Source of the DNA: an uncultured Chitinophagaceae bacterium
GTDB lineage: Bacteria > Bacteroidota > Bacteroidia > Chitinophagales > Chitinophagaceae
DNA length: 8,392 nt
NCBI GenBank assembly: GCA_903832075.1
Contig: CAILAF010000329.1
Location: forward strand, 1-8,392
Direction of reading: 5' to 3'
Shown here: positions 1 through 7,037 of the stretch, in pieces
How positions within the stretch are numbered: position 1 is the stretch's first letter
Layout: every line of letters starts with the position of its first letter
The notes under the pieces: generated by a model
Database searches by the model: none
What the model was told of the DNA's origin: nothing
The model's input: only the letters and a program-made list of their open reading frames with translations
Position numbers and translations under genes: made by a program

Positions 1-684
1 AGATTTGAGATTTTACCTCCCGTCATTAAAAATTTATTGATTATTAATGCATTGGTTTTTTTGGCGCAGAATACAGTTGGTAAATCTTACTTTAATATGG
101 AAGATGTCTTTGCTTTACATACATGGCAAAGTCCATTGTTTGAGCCATGGCAGTTTATAACGCATTTATTTATGCATGGCGGCTTTGATCATATTTTCTT
201 TAACATGTTTTCATTGTGGATGTTTGGTTCTGTGTTAGAAAATTTATGGGGACCCAAACGTTTTCTTACATTTTATTTTGTTTGTGGATTAGGCGCTGCT
301 TTATGCCATATGATTGTTTTGTATGTTGAAAGTCAAGAATTAATCAAAGCATTTTATGCTTTAGATGCATTTAATCAAGAGCAATACAAAGTAAATTTTT
401 ATGCAAGATTGAATGAAGCAACATTAGGTGCATCCGGCGCAGTGTTTGGTTGTTTGGTGGCGTTTGGTTATTTATTTCCTAATACTACTTTAATGATCTT
501 CCCTATTCCTATTCCAATAAAAGCAAAATGGTTTGTTTTATTTTATGCAGCTTATGAATTATATAGCGCTGTAAGAAATTCTGCCGGAGATAATGTTGCA
601 CACTTTGCACATTTAGGCGGAGCTTTGGTTGGATTTTTATTGGTATATTTCTGGAATAAAAACAATCGAAAAACATTTTATTAA
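1..684 (+). CDS. Rhomboid family intramembrane serine protease, catalytically complete (5' end outside window)
   Basis: Rhomboids are polytopic membrane proteases that cleave transmembrane helices of substrate proteins inside the bilayer. The frame is open from base 1: twelve codons (RFEILPPVIKNL) precede the first TTG at 37 and match the usual Bacteroidota rhomboid N-terminus, so the true start lies just left of the window and the TTG is internal. Numbering from base 1, the loop/TM2 region has H55, H59, H64 and N68 in the order of GlpG H141, H145, H150 and N154, which covers the oxyanion-hole residues. The nucleophile is S145 in GASG (codon 433-435) and the catalytic His is H204 in the HxxGxxxG helix (codon 610-612). 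Hydrophobic segments fit a six-helix rhomboid core of about 230 residues. The substrate cannot be told from sequence. The second rhomboid gene starts 18 bp downstream, so the two are probably co-transcribed. Confidence 0.93.
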   Translation, partial: RFEILPPVIKNLLIINALVFLAQNTVGKSYFNMEDVFALHTWQSPLFEPWQFITHLFMHGGFDHIFFNMFSLWMFGSVLENLWGPKRFLTFYFVCGLGAALCHMIVLYVESQELIKAFYALDAFNQEQYKVNFYARLNEATLGASGAVFGCLVAFGYLFPNTTLMIFPIPIPIKAKWFVLFYAAYELYSAVRNSAGDNVAHFAHLGGALVGFLLVYFWNKNNRKTFY

Positions 685-687
685 TTG

Positions 688-694
688 TAAGGAG
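688..694 (+). promoter_or_regulatory. Shine-Dalgarno-like site of the second rhomboid gene
   Basis: TAAGGAG ends 8 nt before the ATG at 703, an optimal spacing. It stands out because the other starts in this window have no clear purine-rich site, as is usual in Bacteroidota. It supports the ATG at 703 as the start and suggests that the gene is re-initiated from an upstream transcript. Confidence 0.55.
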
Positions 695-702
695 TAATAA
701 AA

Positions 703-1632
703 ATGAGTGAGCGGCGATATAATAGCGGCAGAAAAACTTTATTGGGGCAAGATAATAATGCATTGGTTATTTTAATTGCCATTAATGTATTAATTTTTGT
801 TGCGTTGAATTTTTTATTGATCGTTTATTTTTTATCGTATAAGGATAATGCATCTGCAAGAGTTCTTTTCAATAATCAAATATTGGATTGGTTTGTGTTG
901 CCGGCTTCATTGCATCACTTAGCAACACGACCGTGGACAATTATTACTTTCATGTTCACGCATTTTAATATTTGGAGTTTAATTAGTACTGTATTATGGT
1001 TATGGGGTTTTGGTTTTATTTTACAAGATCTGGCAGGCAATAAAAAATTAATACCTGTTTATTTATATGGTGGATTTGCAGGCGCTGTTTTCTTTTTATT
1101 GAGTACTCACTTTATTCCTGCATTTCATCAAAATATTTTATATACACCATCATTAATAGGTGGTAGTGCAGCAGTCATGGCTGTAGCAATTGCTACCACT
1201 ACATTAGCGCCTGAGTATAGAATTTTTCCGTTAATTAATGGCGGCATTCCTTTATGGGTATTGACTTTAATTTTTGTTGCTATTGATTATGCATCTGTTG
1301 CAAGTAGCAGCGGTAGTTATGCCGTTGCACATTTAGCCGGTGGTGCAATAGGTTTTATTTTTATTAAACAACTTCAAAAAGGAAATGATTGGAGTTTATG
1401 GATGATTAATTTGTTTGATTGGTTAAATAATTTATTCAATCCTGAAAAAAAAGAAGCACAAGTAAAAGATAAACTTTTTTATAAATCATCAGGTAAGCCT
1501 TATCAGAAAACAACCAATCTAACACAACAAAAATTAGATGCGATATTAGATAAAATAAATGTTGAAGGGTATGAAATGTTGACCTATGAAGAAAAAGATT
1601 TTTTAAAACGTGCAAGTAAAGAAGAATTATAA
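703..1632 (+). CDS. Divergent rhomboid family protein with soluble C-terminal tail
   Basis: This is a 309-residue rhomboid-fold membrane protein with a short basic N-terminus, a hydrophobic first helix (about 20-45) and a membrane core to about residue 222. The Ser/His dyad is kept: S155 in GGSAA and H210 in AVAHLAGG, which matches HxxGxxxG. The oxyanion-hole region differs. In THFNIWSLIST, H87 aligns with GlpG H145, but the GlpG H150 and N154 positions are S92 and T96. The Gly after the nucleophile is also replaced, by A156. Activity is therefore uncertain; it could be a rhomboid with altered chemistry or a pseudoprotease. After the core come an amphipathic, Trp-rich stretch (about 228-246) and a charged tail ending in a motif at about 278-305 (LDAILDKI...GYE.LT.EEKDFL). 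I associate this motif with C-termini of Bacteroidota rhomboids. The ATG is supported by the upstream TAAGGAG. It lies directly after the intact rhomboid gene and may act with it. Confidence 0.88.
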   Translation: MSERRYNSGRKTLLGQDNNALVILIAINVLIFVALNFLLIVYFLSYKDNASARVLFNNQILDWFVLPASLHHLATRPWTIITFMFTHFNIWSLISTVLWLWGFGFILQDLAGNKKLIPVYLYGGFAGAVFFLLSTHFIPAFHQNILYTPSLIGGSAAVMAVAIATTTLAPEYRIFPLINGGIPLWVLTLIFVAIDYASVASSSGSYAVAHLAGGAIGFIFIKQLQKGNDWSLWMINLFDWLNNLFNPEKKEAQVKDKLFYKSSGKPYQKTTNLTQQKLDAILDKINVEGYEMLTYEEKDFLKRASKEEL

Positions 1633-1683
1633 TCAATTTTATTTCCATTTTCACTTACCATCATTGTTTTGTATTTTTATTGA

Positions 1684-2799
1684 ATGGCAAAAAGCCCTAC
1701 CCGAAAATTTTTCAAAATATTTTTTATCATCATTAATTTTTTAGTGGTCATTCTTTTTTTATTAGGCTGCTTATCTCCATGGTTAAATCCGGAAAAATTT
1801 GTTTGGATAGGTTTTATTGGAATTGCAATGCCTTATTTAATATTAATATTAATCTTCTCCATTATTTTTTGGTTAGTGGCAAAACCTAAGCTGGCATTGA
1901 TTCCTGTAATTACTTTATTAATTGGTTGGCAACAAATACATGTTATGTTCGGGTTTAAATGGAAAACAGAATTTACAAAAACAAAAACAGAAAACACTAT
2001 TCGTATTGTTGATTGGAACGTTGAAAGCTTTAATGGTTTATCGAAGAGTAAGTTTATAAAAAAACATATTCGCGAAGAAGTTGCCGATGTGATTATAAAT
2101 TTAAAACCGGATATCATTTGCATGCAAGAATTTAATTCGGCATATCATCAAGCAACGCAATGGGATAATATTAGTTTATTCAGTAAAGAATATCCATATC
2201 ATTATTTTTCAAAAGACTATCATCGAAATAACGGAATGTATCAATCAGGTTGCATCATCTTTTCAAAATATTTGTTGATTGATTCCGGCAAAACAAAATT
2301 TAAAACTTCCGAAAGTTTGATTTATGTTGATGTTGTAAAAGCAACTGATACATTTCGTGTTTATACCACGCATCTTCAATCATTCAAATTCAAAAAAGAA
2401 GATTATGATGATATTGAAAAAATAAAAGAACAGGATGAAGATGCGTTGGCTGCATCAAAAAATATTTTTACAAAAATGAAATTGGCTTTTAAAAGAAGAG
2501 GAGCACAAGTTAATATTGTAAAAAACGAAATTGCTAAAAGCCCTTATTCATCTATTATTTGCGGCGATTTCAACGATGTACCTAATAGTTATACTTACTT
2601 TCAAATTAAAGAAAACAGACAAGATGCTTTTCTAAAAAAAGATTTTGGTATTGGCAAAAGTTTTATTGCATTAGCACCCACTTTACGAATTGATTATATA
2701 TTACCCGATAATCATTTTGATGTTTTGCAATTTGATTTAGTAGATGAAGATTTGAGCGATCATTTATTATTGGTAACGGATTTGAGATTGAAAAAATAA
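1684..2799 (+). CDS. Membrane-anchored endonuclease/exonuclease/phosphatase (EEP) family protein
   Basis: This is a 371-residue protein with three predicted N-terminal transmembrane segments (about 11-30, 39-66, 69-88) and then a complete EEP domain (about 105-370). The metal and catalytic signatures occur in order: W-N112, Q-E149, T-T-H230, GDFND with D295 and N297, RIDYI with D337, and LSDH with D359 and H360. The fold hydrolyses phosphodiester or phosphomonoester bonds. Members include DNases, sphingomyelinases and phosphoinositide phosphatases, so the substrate cannot be assigned from motifs alone. A charged insertion rich in Lys, Glu and Asp (about 235-258) sits between the TTH and GDFND motifs. 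The start is well fixed because an in-frame TGA at 1681-1683 directly precedes the ATG. The upstream rhomboid gene ends 51 bp away with no promoter visible between them, so it probably belongs to the same operon. The side of the membrane on which the catalytic domain lies is not determined. Confidence 0.9.
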   Translation: MAKSPTRKFFKIFFIIINFLVVILFLLGCLSPWLNPEKFVWIGFIGIAMPYLILILIFSIIFWLVAKPKLALIPVITLLIGWQQIHVMFGFKWKTEFTKTKTENTIRIVDWNVESFNGLSKSKFIKKHIREEVADVIINLKPDIICMQEFNSAYHQATQWDNISLFSKEYPYHYFSKDYHRNNGMYQSGCIIFSKYLLIDSGKTKFKTSESLIYVDVVKATDTFRVYTTHLQSFKFKKEDYDDIEKIKEQDEDALAASKNIFTKMKLAFKRRGAQVNIVKNEIAKSPYSSIICGDFNDVPNSYTYFQIKENRQDAFLKKDFGIGKSFIALAPTLRIDYILPDNHFDVLQFDLVDEDLSDHLLLVTDLRLKK

Positions 2800-2814
2800 T
2801 TATATTCGCTAAGC

Positions 2815-2903
2815 ATGAAAATATTTGCCTCCTTATATTGTTGTTTTTGTTGCTGCCGCTAAGCGCTCAATCTATACCTTTGCGAAAACCAATTCGCATA
2901 TAA
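2815..2903 (+). pseudogene. Possible remnant of a signal-peptide coding sequence
   Basis: An ATG at 2815 begins MKIFAS and then runs to a stop after 15 codons (TAA at 2860-2862) through a Cys-rich stretch. In the next frame, codons 2829-2873 read as a Leu-rich hydrophobic core followed by PLSAQS, a typical Bacteroidota signal-peptidase site, and that frame stops at 2901-2903. Joining the two frames by a single-base shift near 2833-2838 would give a plausible signal peptide with about ten mature residues. It may be a decayed secreted-protein gene, or a chance reading of T/G-rich promoter DNA, since the predicted cysS promoter overlaps it. Confidence 0.25.
2850..2882 (+). promoter_or_regulatory. 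Predicted Bacteroidota-type promoter of cysS
   Basis: TACCTTTG at 2875-2882 matches the Bacteroidota -7 consensus TAnnTTTG exactly. A TTG at 2850-2852, within a TTTTTGTTG run, lies 22 bp upstream as a -33 candidate, close to the usual spacing of about 19-21. The cysS ATG is 54 bp downstream of the -7 element, leaving an AT-rich leader. This fits cysS being transcribed separately from the rhomboid/EEP genes. Confidence 0.6.
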
Positions 2904-2936
2904 TCATCAAATTTTAGTTTAACAAGTACAAAAAAT

Positions 2937-4436
2937 ATGTCGCTCAAAGTATATAATTCACTCACCAGAAAAAAAGAAGAATTCAAACCTATTATTAAAG
3001 GTCATGTAGGCATGTATGTATGCGGACCAACAGTTAGCGGAGAAAGTCATTTAGGTCATGCACGACCATTTATTACATTTGATATTATCTATCGTTATTT
3101 ATTGCATCTTGGTTATAAAGTTCGTTATGTACGAAACATTACTGATGCCGGACATTTTGAAGAAGAAGGCAGAGAAGCAGAAGATAAAATAAGTTCGAAA
3201 GCGGTAATTGAAAAATTAGAACCCATGGAATTGGTGCAGAAATACACCAACTTATTTCATTGGGCAATGACTCAATTCAACAATCTTCCACCAAGCATTG
3301 AGCCAACAGCAACCGGACATATTGTCGAGCAATTAAACATGATTGAAGAAATTATTAAAGATGGTTATGCTTATGTTGCTAATGGCTCGGTTTATTTCGA
3401 TGTAGAAAAATATAATACTGATTTTTCTAAGAAAGGATTGCCTTATGGATTGTTAAGCGGAAGAAATATTGAAGAACAATTAGACACCACCAGAGATTTA
3501 GATAACCAAGAAGAAAAAAGAAATAGAAATGATTTTGCATTGTGGAAGAATGCACCACCAGAACATATCATGCGTTGGAAAAGCCCGTGGGGAGAGGGTT
3601 TCCCGGGATGGCATATTGAATGTTCTGCCATGAGCACAAAATATTTGGGAGATGAATTTGATATTCATGGCGGTGGAATGGATCTTATTTTTCCGCATCA
3701 CGCATGTGAAATTGCACAGAGTACAGTTTGTAATCATAAAACACCGGCGCATTATTGGTTGCATAATAACATGATCACCATCAACGGAAAAAAGATGGGA
3801 AAAAGTTATGGTAATCAAATTATGTTGAGTGAATTATTTACAGGTACGAATCCAATTTTAACGCAAGCATATCATCCAATGACCATTCGTTTTTTTATTC
3901 TACAATCTCATTACAGAAGTACATTAGATTTTAGTAATGAAGCATTGCAGGCAAGTGAAAAAGCATTAAAACGTTTATGGGAAGCGTATGAGAATTTGAA
4001 TAAGTTTCAAGCAACCAGCAACCAGCAACCTGTAACAGAATTAGATACTAACGTACTTAAGTTATTGAGTGAGTTTGATGAATTTATGGATGATGATTTT
4101 AATACTGCAAAAGTATTAGCGAATATGTTTGAATTGGTGCCAACTATAAATGCTATAAAAAATAAACAGTTGAATGATGATGTACTAAGCGAAAATGTAA
4201 TTGCATTAATGCAACAGAAATTTAAAACTTATCTTGAAGATGTGTTTGGTTTAAAAGGCGATGGTACAAAGAATGAACAATTAGATGGCATTATTCAATT
4301 ATTAATTAATATTCGCAAAGAAGCTAAAGCAAAAAAAGATTTTTTTACGAGCGATACCATTAGAAATGAGTTAATCAAATTGGGTGTTCAGTTAAAAGAC
4401 GAAAAAGATGGAACTGTGAGTTATAATTTTTATTGA
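2937..4436 (+). CDS. cysS: Cysteinyl-tRNA synthetase (cysteine--tRNA ligase, EC 6.1.1.16)
   Basis: This is an essential cytoplasmic class I aminoacyl-tRNA synthetase that charges tRNA-Cys using ATP. At 499 residues it is somewhat longer than E. coli CysS (461). The zinc ligands are visible as C29 (CGPT), C229 (WHIECSAMS), H254 and E258 (HHACEIAQS). The HIGH motif is HLGH at 38-41 and the KMSKS motif is KMGKS at 286-290. An insertion of about ten residues after KMGKS (about 300-313, before HPMTIRFF) fits what I know of Bacteroidota CysRS. The C-terminal DALR-like helical tRNA-binding region spans about 335-430, followed by a short C-terminal domain. The ATG at 2937 places the N-terminus (LKVYNSLTRKKEEF) where the family's begins. 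The gene is preceded by its own predicted promoter. A linker at residues 359-364 is encoded by a 7-bp tandem repeat. Confidence 0.98.
   Translation: MSLKVYNSLTRKKEEFKPIIKGHVGMYVCGPTVSGESHLGHARPFITFDIIYRYLLHLGYKVRYVRNITDAGHFEEEGREAEDKISSKAVIEKLEPMELVQKYTNLFHWAMTQFNNLPPSIEPTATGHIVEQLNMIEEIIKDGYAYVANGSVYFDVEKYNTDFSKKGLPYGLLSGRNIEEQLDTTRDLDNQEEKRNRNDFALWKNAPPEHIMRWKSPWGEGFPGWHIECSAMSTKYLGDEFDIHGGGMDLIFPHHACEIAQSTVCNHKTPAHYWLHNNMITINGKKMGKSYGNQIMLSELFTGTNPILTQAYHPMTIRFFILQSHYRSTLDFSNEALQASEKALKRLWEAYENLNKFQATSNQQPVTELDTNVLKLLSEFDEFMDDDFNTAKVLANMFELVPTINAIKNKQLNDDVLSENVIALMQQKFKTYLEDVFGLKGDGTKNEQLDGIIQLLINIRKEAKAKKDFFTSDTIRNELIKLGVQLKDEKDGTVSYNFY
4011..4030 (+). repeat. Heptamer tandem repeat inside cysS
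   Basis: GCAACCA occurs at 4011-4017 and 4018-4024, followed by a partial third copy, GCAACC, at 4025-4030. It encodes a Gln/Asn-rich linker (QATSNQQP) after the helix following the catalytic core. The unit is not a multiple of three, so gain or loss of one copy would shift the frame. Confidence 0.8.
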
Positions 4437-4449
4437 TCATTGAATTTTT

Positions 4450-4499
4450 TATGCAAACGTTCTCATAACTAAAATAACCTCATTCATCCGTTTGTATAT
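4450..4499. repeat. Imperfect inverted repeat downstream of cysS
   Basis: The left arm TATGCAAACG (4450-4459) pairs with the right arm CGTTTGTATA (4489-4498) at nine of ten positions, the exception being a G/T pair that could wobble in RNA. The intervening segment is 29 nt. There is no U-tract after the right arm, so a classical intrinsic terminator is unlikely. It could be a protein-binding site or an mRNA 3'-end structure, or chance. Confidence 0.35.
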
Positions 4500-4533
4500 A
4501 AATTGCCTGTTTAACACCGCTGCATTAAAACTG

Positions 4534-4559
4534 CACATTACCTTTATAAAAATAATGTG
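4534..4559. repeat. Inverted repeat CACATTA/TAATGTG overlapping the promoter region
   Basis: There are perfect 7-bp arms at 4534-4540 and 4553-4559 around a 12-bp AT-rich centre that itself contains the palindrome TTTATAAA (4543-4550). The dyad sits where the -33 element of the downstream genes is expected, so it could be an operator. A T-run at 4568-4572 lies 8 bp after the right arm, which leaves a weak cysS terminator possible. Confidence 0.4.
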
Positions 4560-4573
4560 TGGTATTATTTTTG
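4543..4573 (+). promoter_or_regulatory. Predicted promoter of the tandem MG2/plug-like genes
   Basis: TATTTTTG at 4566-4573 fits the Bacteroidota -7 consensus TAnnTTTG. TTTA at 4543-4546 is one base off the TTTG -33 element, with a 19-bp spacer. The -7 element ends 29 bp before the ATG at 4603. The surrounding DNA is very AT-rich, so chance matches are easier here than at the cysS promoter. Confidence 0.45.
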
Positions 4574-4602
4574 TTAAATTATTTGTTTAAATTATTTTCT
4601 TC

Positions 4603-7014
4603 ATGCAAAAATTAACTGTATTATTTTTTATTTTATTTTCTTTTACTTTTTTCAGTAACAAAATTGTTGCGCAAAAAATTGATTCGGTAATGGGTGTGTA
4701 TGCTGATCAGTTTCAGCAAGAAAAAATTCACTTTCATTTTGATAAATCAGTTTATAATAAAGGTGATATTATTTGGTACAAAGCATATTTAATGGCAGGA
4801 ACAGATTTATCAGATCTCAGTAAAAATTTTTATGTTGATTGGTATGATGCAAGTGGTAAACTGCTGAAACACTCTGCTGATCCCATTTTTGAGGCATCGT
4901 CAAAAGGACAATTCCCCGTTCCGGCCAATTATCCGGGTCAATTAATTCATGTTAGAGCATACACCCAATGGATGCTAAATTTTGATTCATCTTTTTTATT
5001 CGAAAAAGATATTATCATCAGTCAACCAACTGCAAAAACAGTTAACATTATTCCTGTAACTAAAATTCAATTTTTTCCCGAAGGTGGATATATATATAAC
5101 GGATTGTTAACGCGAATTGCATTTATAGCAACGAACCAATTTGGAAAACCGGTTTCAATAAGAGGCGCAATTAAAAATAGTAAAGGAGAGTTATTAGATT
5201 CTTTAGCATCGGAACATGATGGAATGGGAAGTTTTATTCTTGAACAACCAAGTATAAATGAAACCTATTCTGTTTTTTGGACCGATGAATTTGGCAATTC
5301 TAATGTTATTGGATTACCGGAAGTTAAAAAAAGTGGCGCTTCGATACAAGTTCAAGTATTAAATGGCAAATCAATTGTTGCTATTAAAAGAACAGAAGAA
5401 GCAGGAACAGATTTAAAGACATTGTTTTTATTGGCACACATGAATCAACAAATGGTTTATCGTTCAAGAGTTAATCTTTCAGTAAACAGTGAAGCATTAG
5501 CTGATATTCCAACTTCTATTTTGCCAACCGGTGTTTTGCAAATCACTTTATTTAATGCTTTATGGCAGCCCGTTTCAGAGAGAGTGGTTTTTGTAAATAA
5601 TCAACAATACCAATTTAATCCTACAATTGAAAATGTTGTAAAAGGAACTCAACGAAGAAGTAAAAATGTAATGGAAATTAATGTACCTGATACTGTTGGT
5701 GCTAATCTTTCTATTGCTGTTATTGATGGCGGATTAACAAATGAAAATAATACGATTGCCACTCAATTTTTATTATGTGATGATATCAAAGGATATATAC
5801 ACAATGCCAATTATTATTTTTCAAGTAATAATGATTCTGTTAAACGTCATCTTGATTTAGTAATGTTAACACATGGATGGAGAAGATATAATTGGGATGC
5901 AGTTGTTCATGCAAAACTTCCTGTTATTACTTATCCGCGAGATACAGATTTTTTGCAATTGAGAGGAAAAGTTTATGGCAGTGCATTTAACAGAACAAAA
6001 ACAGCACAGTTCATTAATATCATTATTACCAGCAGAGATACTACACACAAGCAAAAACAATTTATCACATTACCTGTAAAATCGGATGGTTCATTTGTGC
6101 AGAAAGGTTCCGTTTTTTTTGATACACTTAGATTGTATTATATGTTTAATGGTAATAAAACTTTAGCAGAAAGAACTGATGTTAGTTTTACAAATGGTTT
6201 ATTACCTTTTTCAAGAACATCTTTTAACATTGGAAATTTAGCACCACCATCATTTACTTTTAGGGATAGTGCTTCATTGTTGCGAAGTAGATTTTTTATA
6301 GATGAAAGTGAACGCTTTAAAAAATTAATGGCATCAACAACTTTGGCAGAAGTAACGGTTCATGCTAAAACTAAAACTATCATTGAAAAATTAGATGAAC
6401 AATACACCAGCGGTTTATTTACGGGTGGTGATGGATATTCATTCGATTTTGTAAATGATCCATTTGCGCAAAGCTCAATTGATATGTTTCATTTTTTGCA
6501 AGGAAGAATTGCAGGATTAAATATAAACTTTAGTAATGGGCTGCCTACTCTTTCGTGGCGCAATGGAAGTCCGGAATTATTCTTAGATGAAATGCCTACT
6601 CAGGCAGATGTTTTAGAAGGAATTTCTGTAAGTAATATTGCATACATAAAAGTTTTTCGTCCACCATTCTTTGGTGCATTTGGTGGCGGTAGTGGCGGCG
6701 CAATTGCAGTGTACACGCGAAAAGGAAACGATGCTAAAAATATACCCACACCCGGTGGATTGGAACATGCTATTTTAGGTGGTTATTCTCCTTATAAAGA
6801 ATTTTATTCACCAAATTATTCTACACCGGCTGCAGTTAATGATCCCGATTTAAGAACAACTTTATATTGGAATCCTTATGTATTAACTGATCCAAAAAAT
6901 CATAAAGTAAAATTGGAATTTTATAATAACGATGTATCAAATAAACCTCGCATTATTCTGGAAGGTGTAAATGCAGATGGAAAATTAGCACATGTAGAAA
7001 AAGTAGTTGAATGA
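4603..7014 (+). CDS. Secreted MG2-like protein with barrel-less TonB-plug-like domain (function unknown)
   Basis: This is an 803-residue exported protein of unknown function. The signal peptide spans about 1-23, with cleavage predicted before Q24 (KIVA|QK). An MG2-type macroglobulin-like beta-domain follows (about 33-140, with QQEKIHFHFDKSVYNKGDIIWYKAYL-type features). Next come further beta-domains, about 150-245 (FFPEGG, HDGMGSF) and 248-340. The LTHGWRR.NW motif lies at 422-431, and a carboxypeptidase-regulatory-like beta segment at about 451-520. LAEVTVHAKTK (581-591) resembles the segment before a TonB-receptor plug. A plug-like domain follows to about 706, with FLQGRIAGL, LFLDEMP, IAYIKVFRP and GGGSGGAIAVYTR. 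No beta-barrel follows. The protein ends in a short beta-domain (about 748-801, TTLYWNP, LEGVNADGK). It probably acts in the periplasm or at the outer membrane; a role in binding or envelope assembly is only inference. It has its own predicted promoter, and its paralogue starts 23 bp downstream. Confidence 0.85.
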   Translation: MQKLTVLFFILFSFTFFSNKIVAQKIDSVMGVYADQFQQEKIHFHFDKSVYNKGDIIWYKAYLMAGTDLSDLSKNFYVDWYDASGKLLKHSADPIFEASSKGQFPVPANYPGQLIHVRAYTQWMLNFDSSFLFEKDIIISQPTAKTVNIIPVTKIQFFPEGGYIYNGLLTRIAFIATNQFGKPVSIRGAIKNSKGELLDSLASEHDGMGSFILEQPSINETYSVFWTDEFGNSNVIGLPEVKKSGASIQVQVLNGKSIVAIKRTEEAGTDLKTLFLLAHMNQQMVYRSRVNLSVNSEALADIPTSILPTGVLQITLFNALWQPVSERVVFVNNQQYQFNPTIENVVKGTQRRSKNVMEINVPDTVGANLSIAVIDGGLTNENNTIATQFLLCDDIKGYIHNANYYFSSNNDSVKRHLDLVMLTHGWRRYNWDAVVHAKLPVITYPRDTDFLQLRGKVYGSAFNRTKTAQFINIIITSRDTTHKQKQFITLPVKSDGSFVQKGSVFFDTLRLYYMFNGNKTLAERTDVSFTNGLLPFSRTSFNIGNLAPPSFTFRDSASLLRSRFFIDESERFKKLMASTTLAEVTVHAKTKTIIEKLDEQYTSGLFTGGDGYSFDFVNDPFAQSSIDMFHFLQGRIAGLNINFSNGLPTLSWRNGSPELFLDEMPTQADVLEGISVSNIAYIKVFRPPFFGAFGGGSGGAIAVYTRKGNDAKNIPTPGGLEHAILGGYSPYKEFYSPNYSTPAAVNDPDLRTTLYWNPYVLTDPKNHKVKLEFYNNDVSNKPRIILEGVNADGKLAHVEKVVE

Positions 7015-7037
7015 AATAGTTTTAATTGTTGAGTGAA

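Noticed and set aside
37..39. TTG as the start codon of the first rhomboid gene
   Set aside because: The frame stays open to base 1, and the twelve upstream codons match the family's N-terminus, so the start lies outside the window.
1633..1683. Separate promoter for the EEP gene
   Set aside because: The 51-bp gap is T-rich but has no TAnnTTTG element.
2815..2862. 15-codon Cys-rich small ORF as a real peptide gene
   Set aside because: It has no ribosome-binding site and no family match, and a frame-shifted signal-peptide reading explains it better.
3443..3818. Open frames on the minus strand inside cysS and other genes
   Set aside because: They lie wholly opposite well-supported + strand genes, lack recognisable domains and have no upstream signals; they are shadows.
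4534..4573. Intrinsic terminator of cysS
   Set aside because: The stem is only 7 AT-rich bp and the T-run is short and displaced by 8 bp; the promoter/operator reading fits at least as well.
4603..7014. Complete TonB-dependent receptor
   Set aside because: Only about 95 residues follow the plug-like region, far too few for an outer-membrane beta-barrel.
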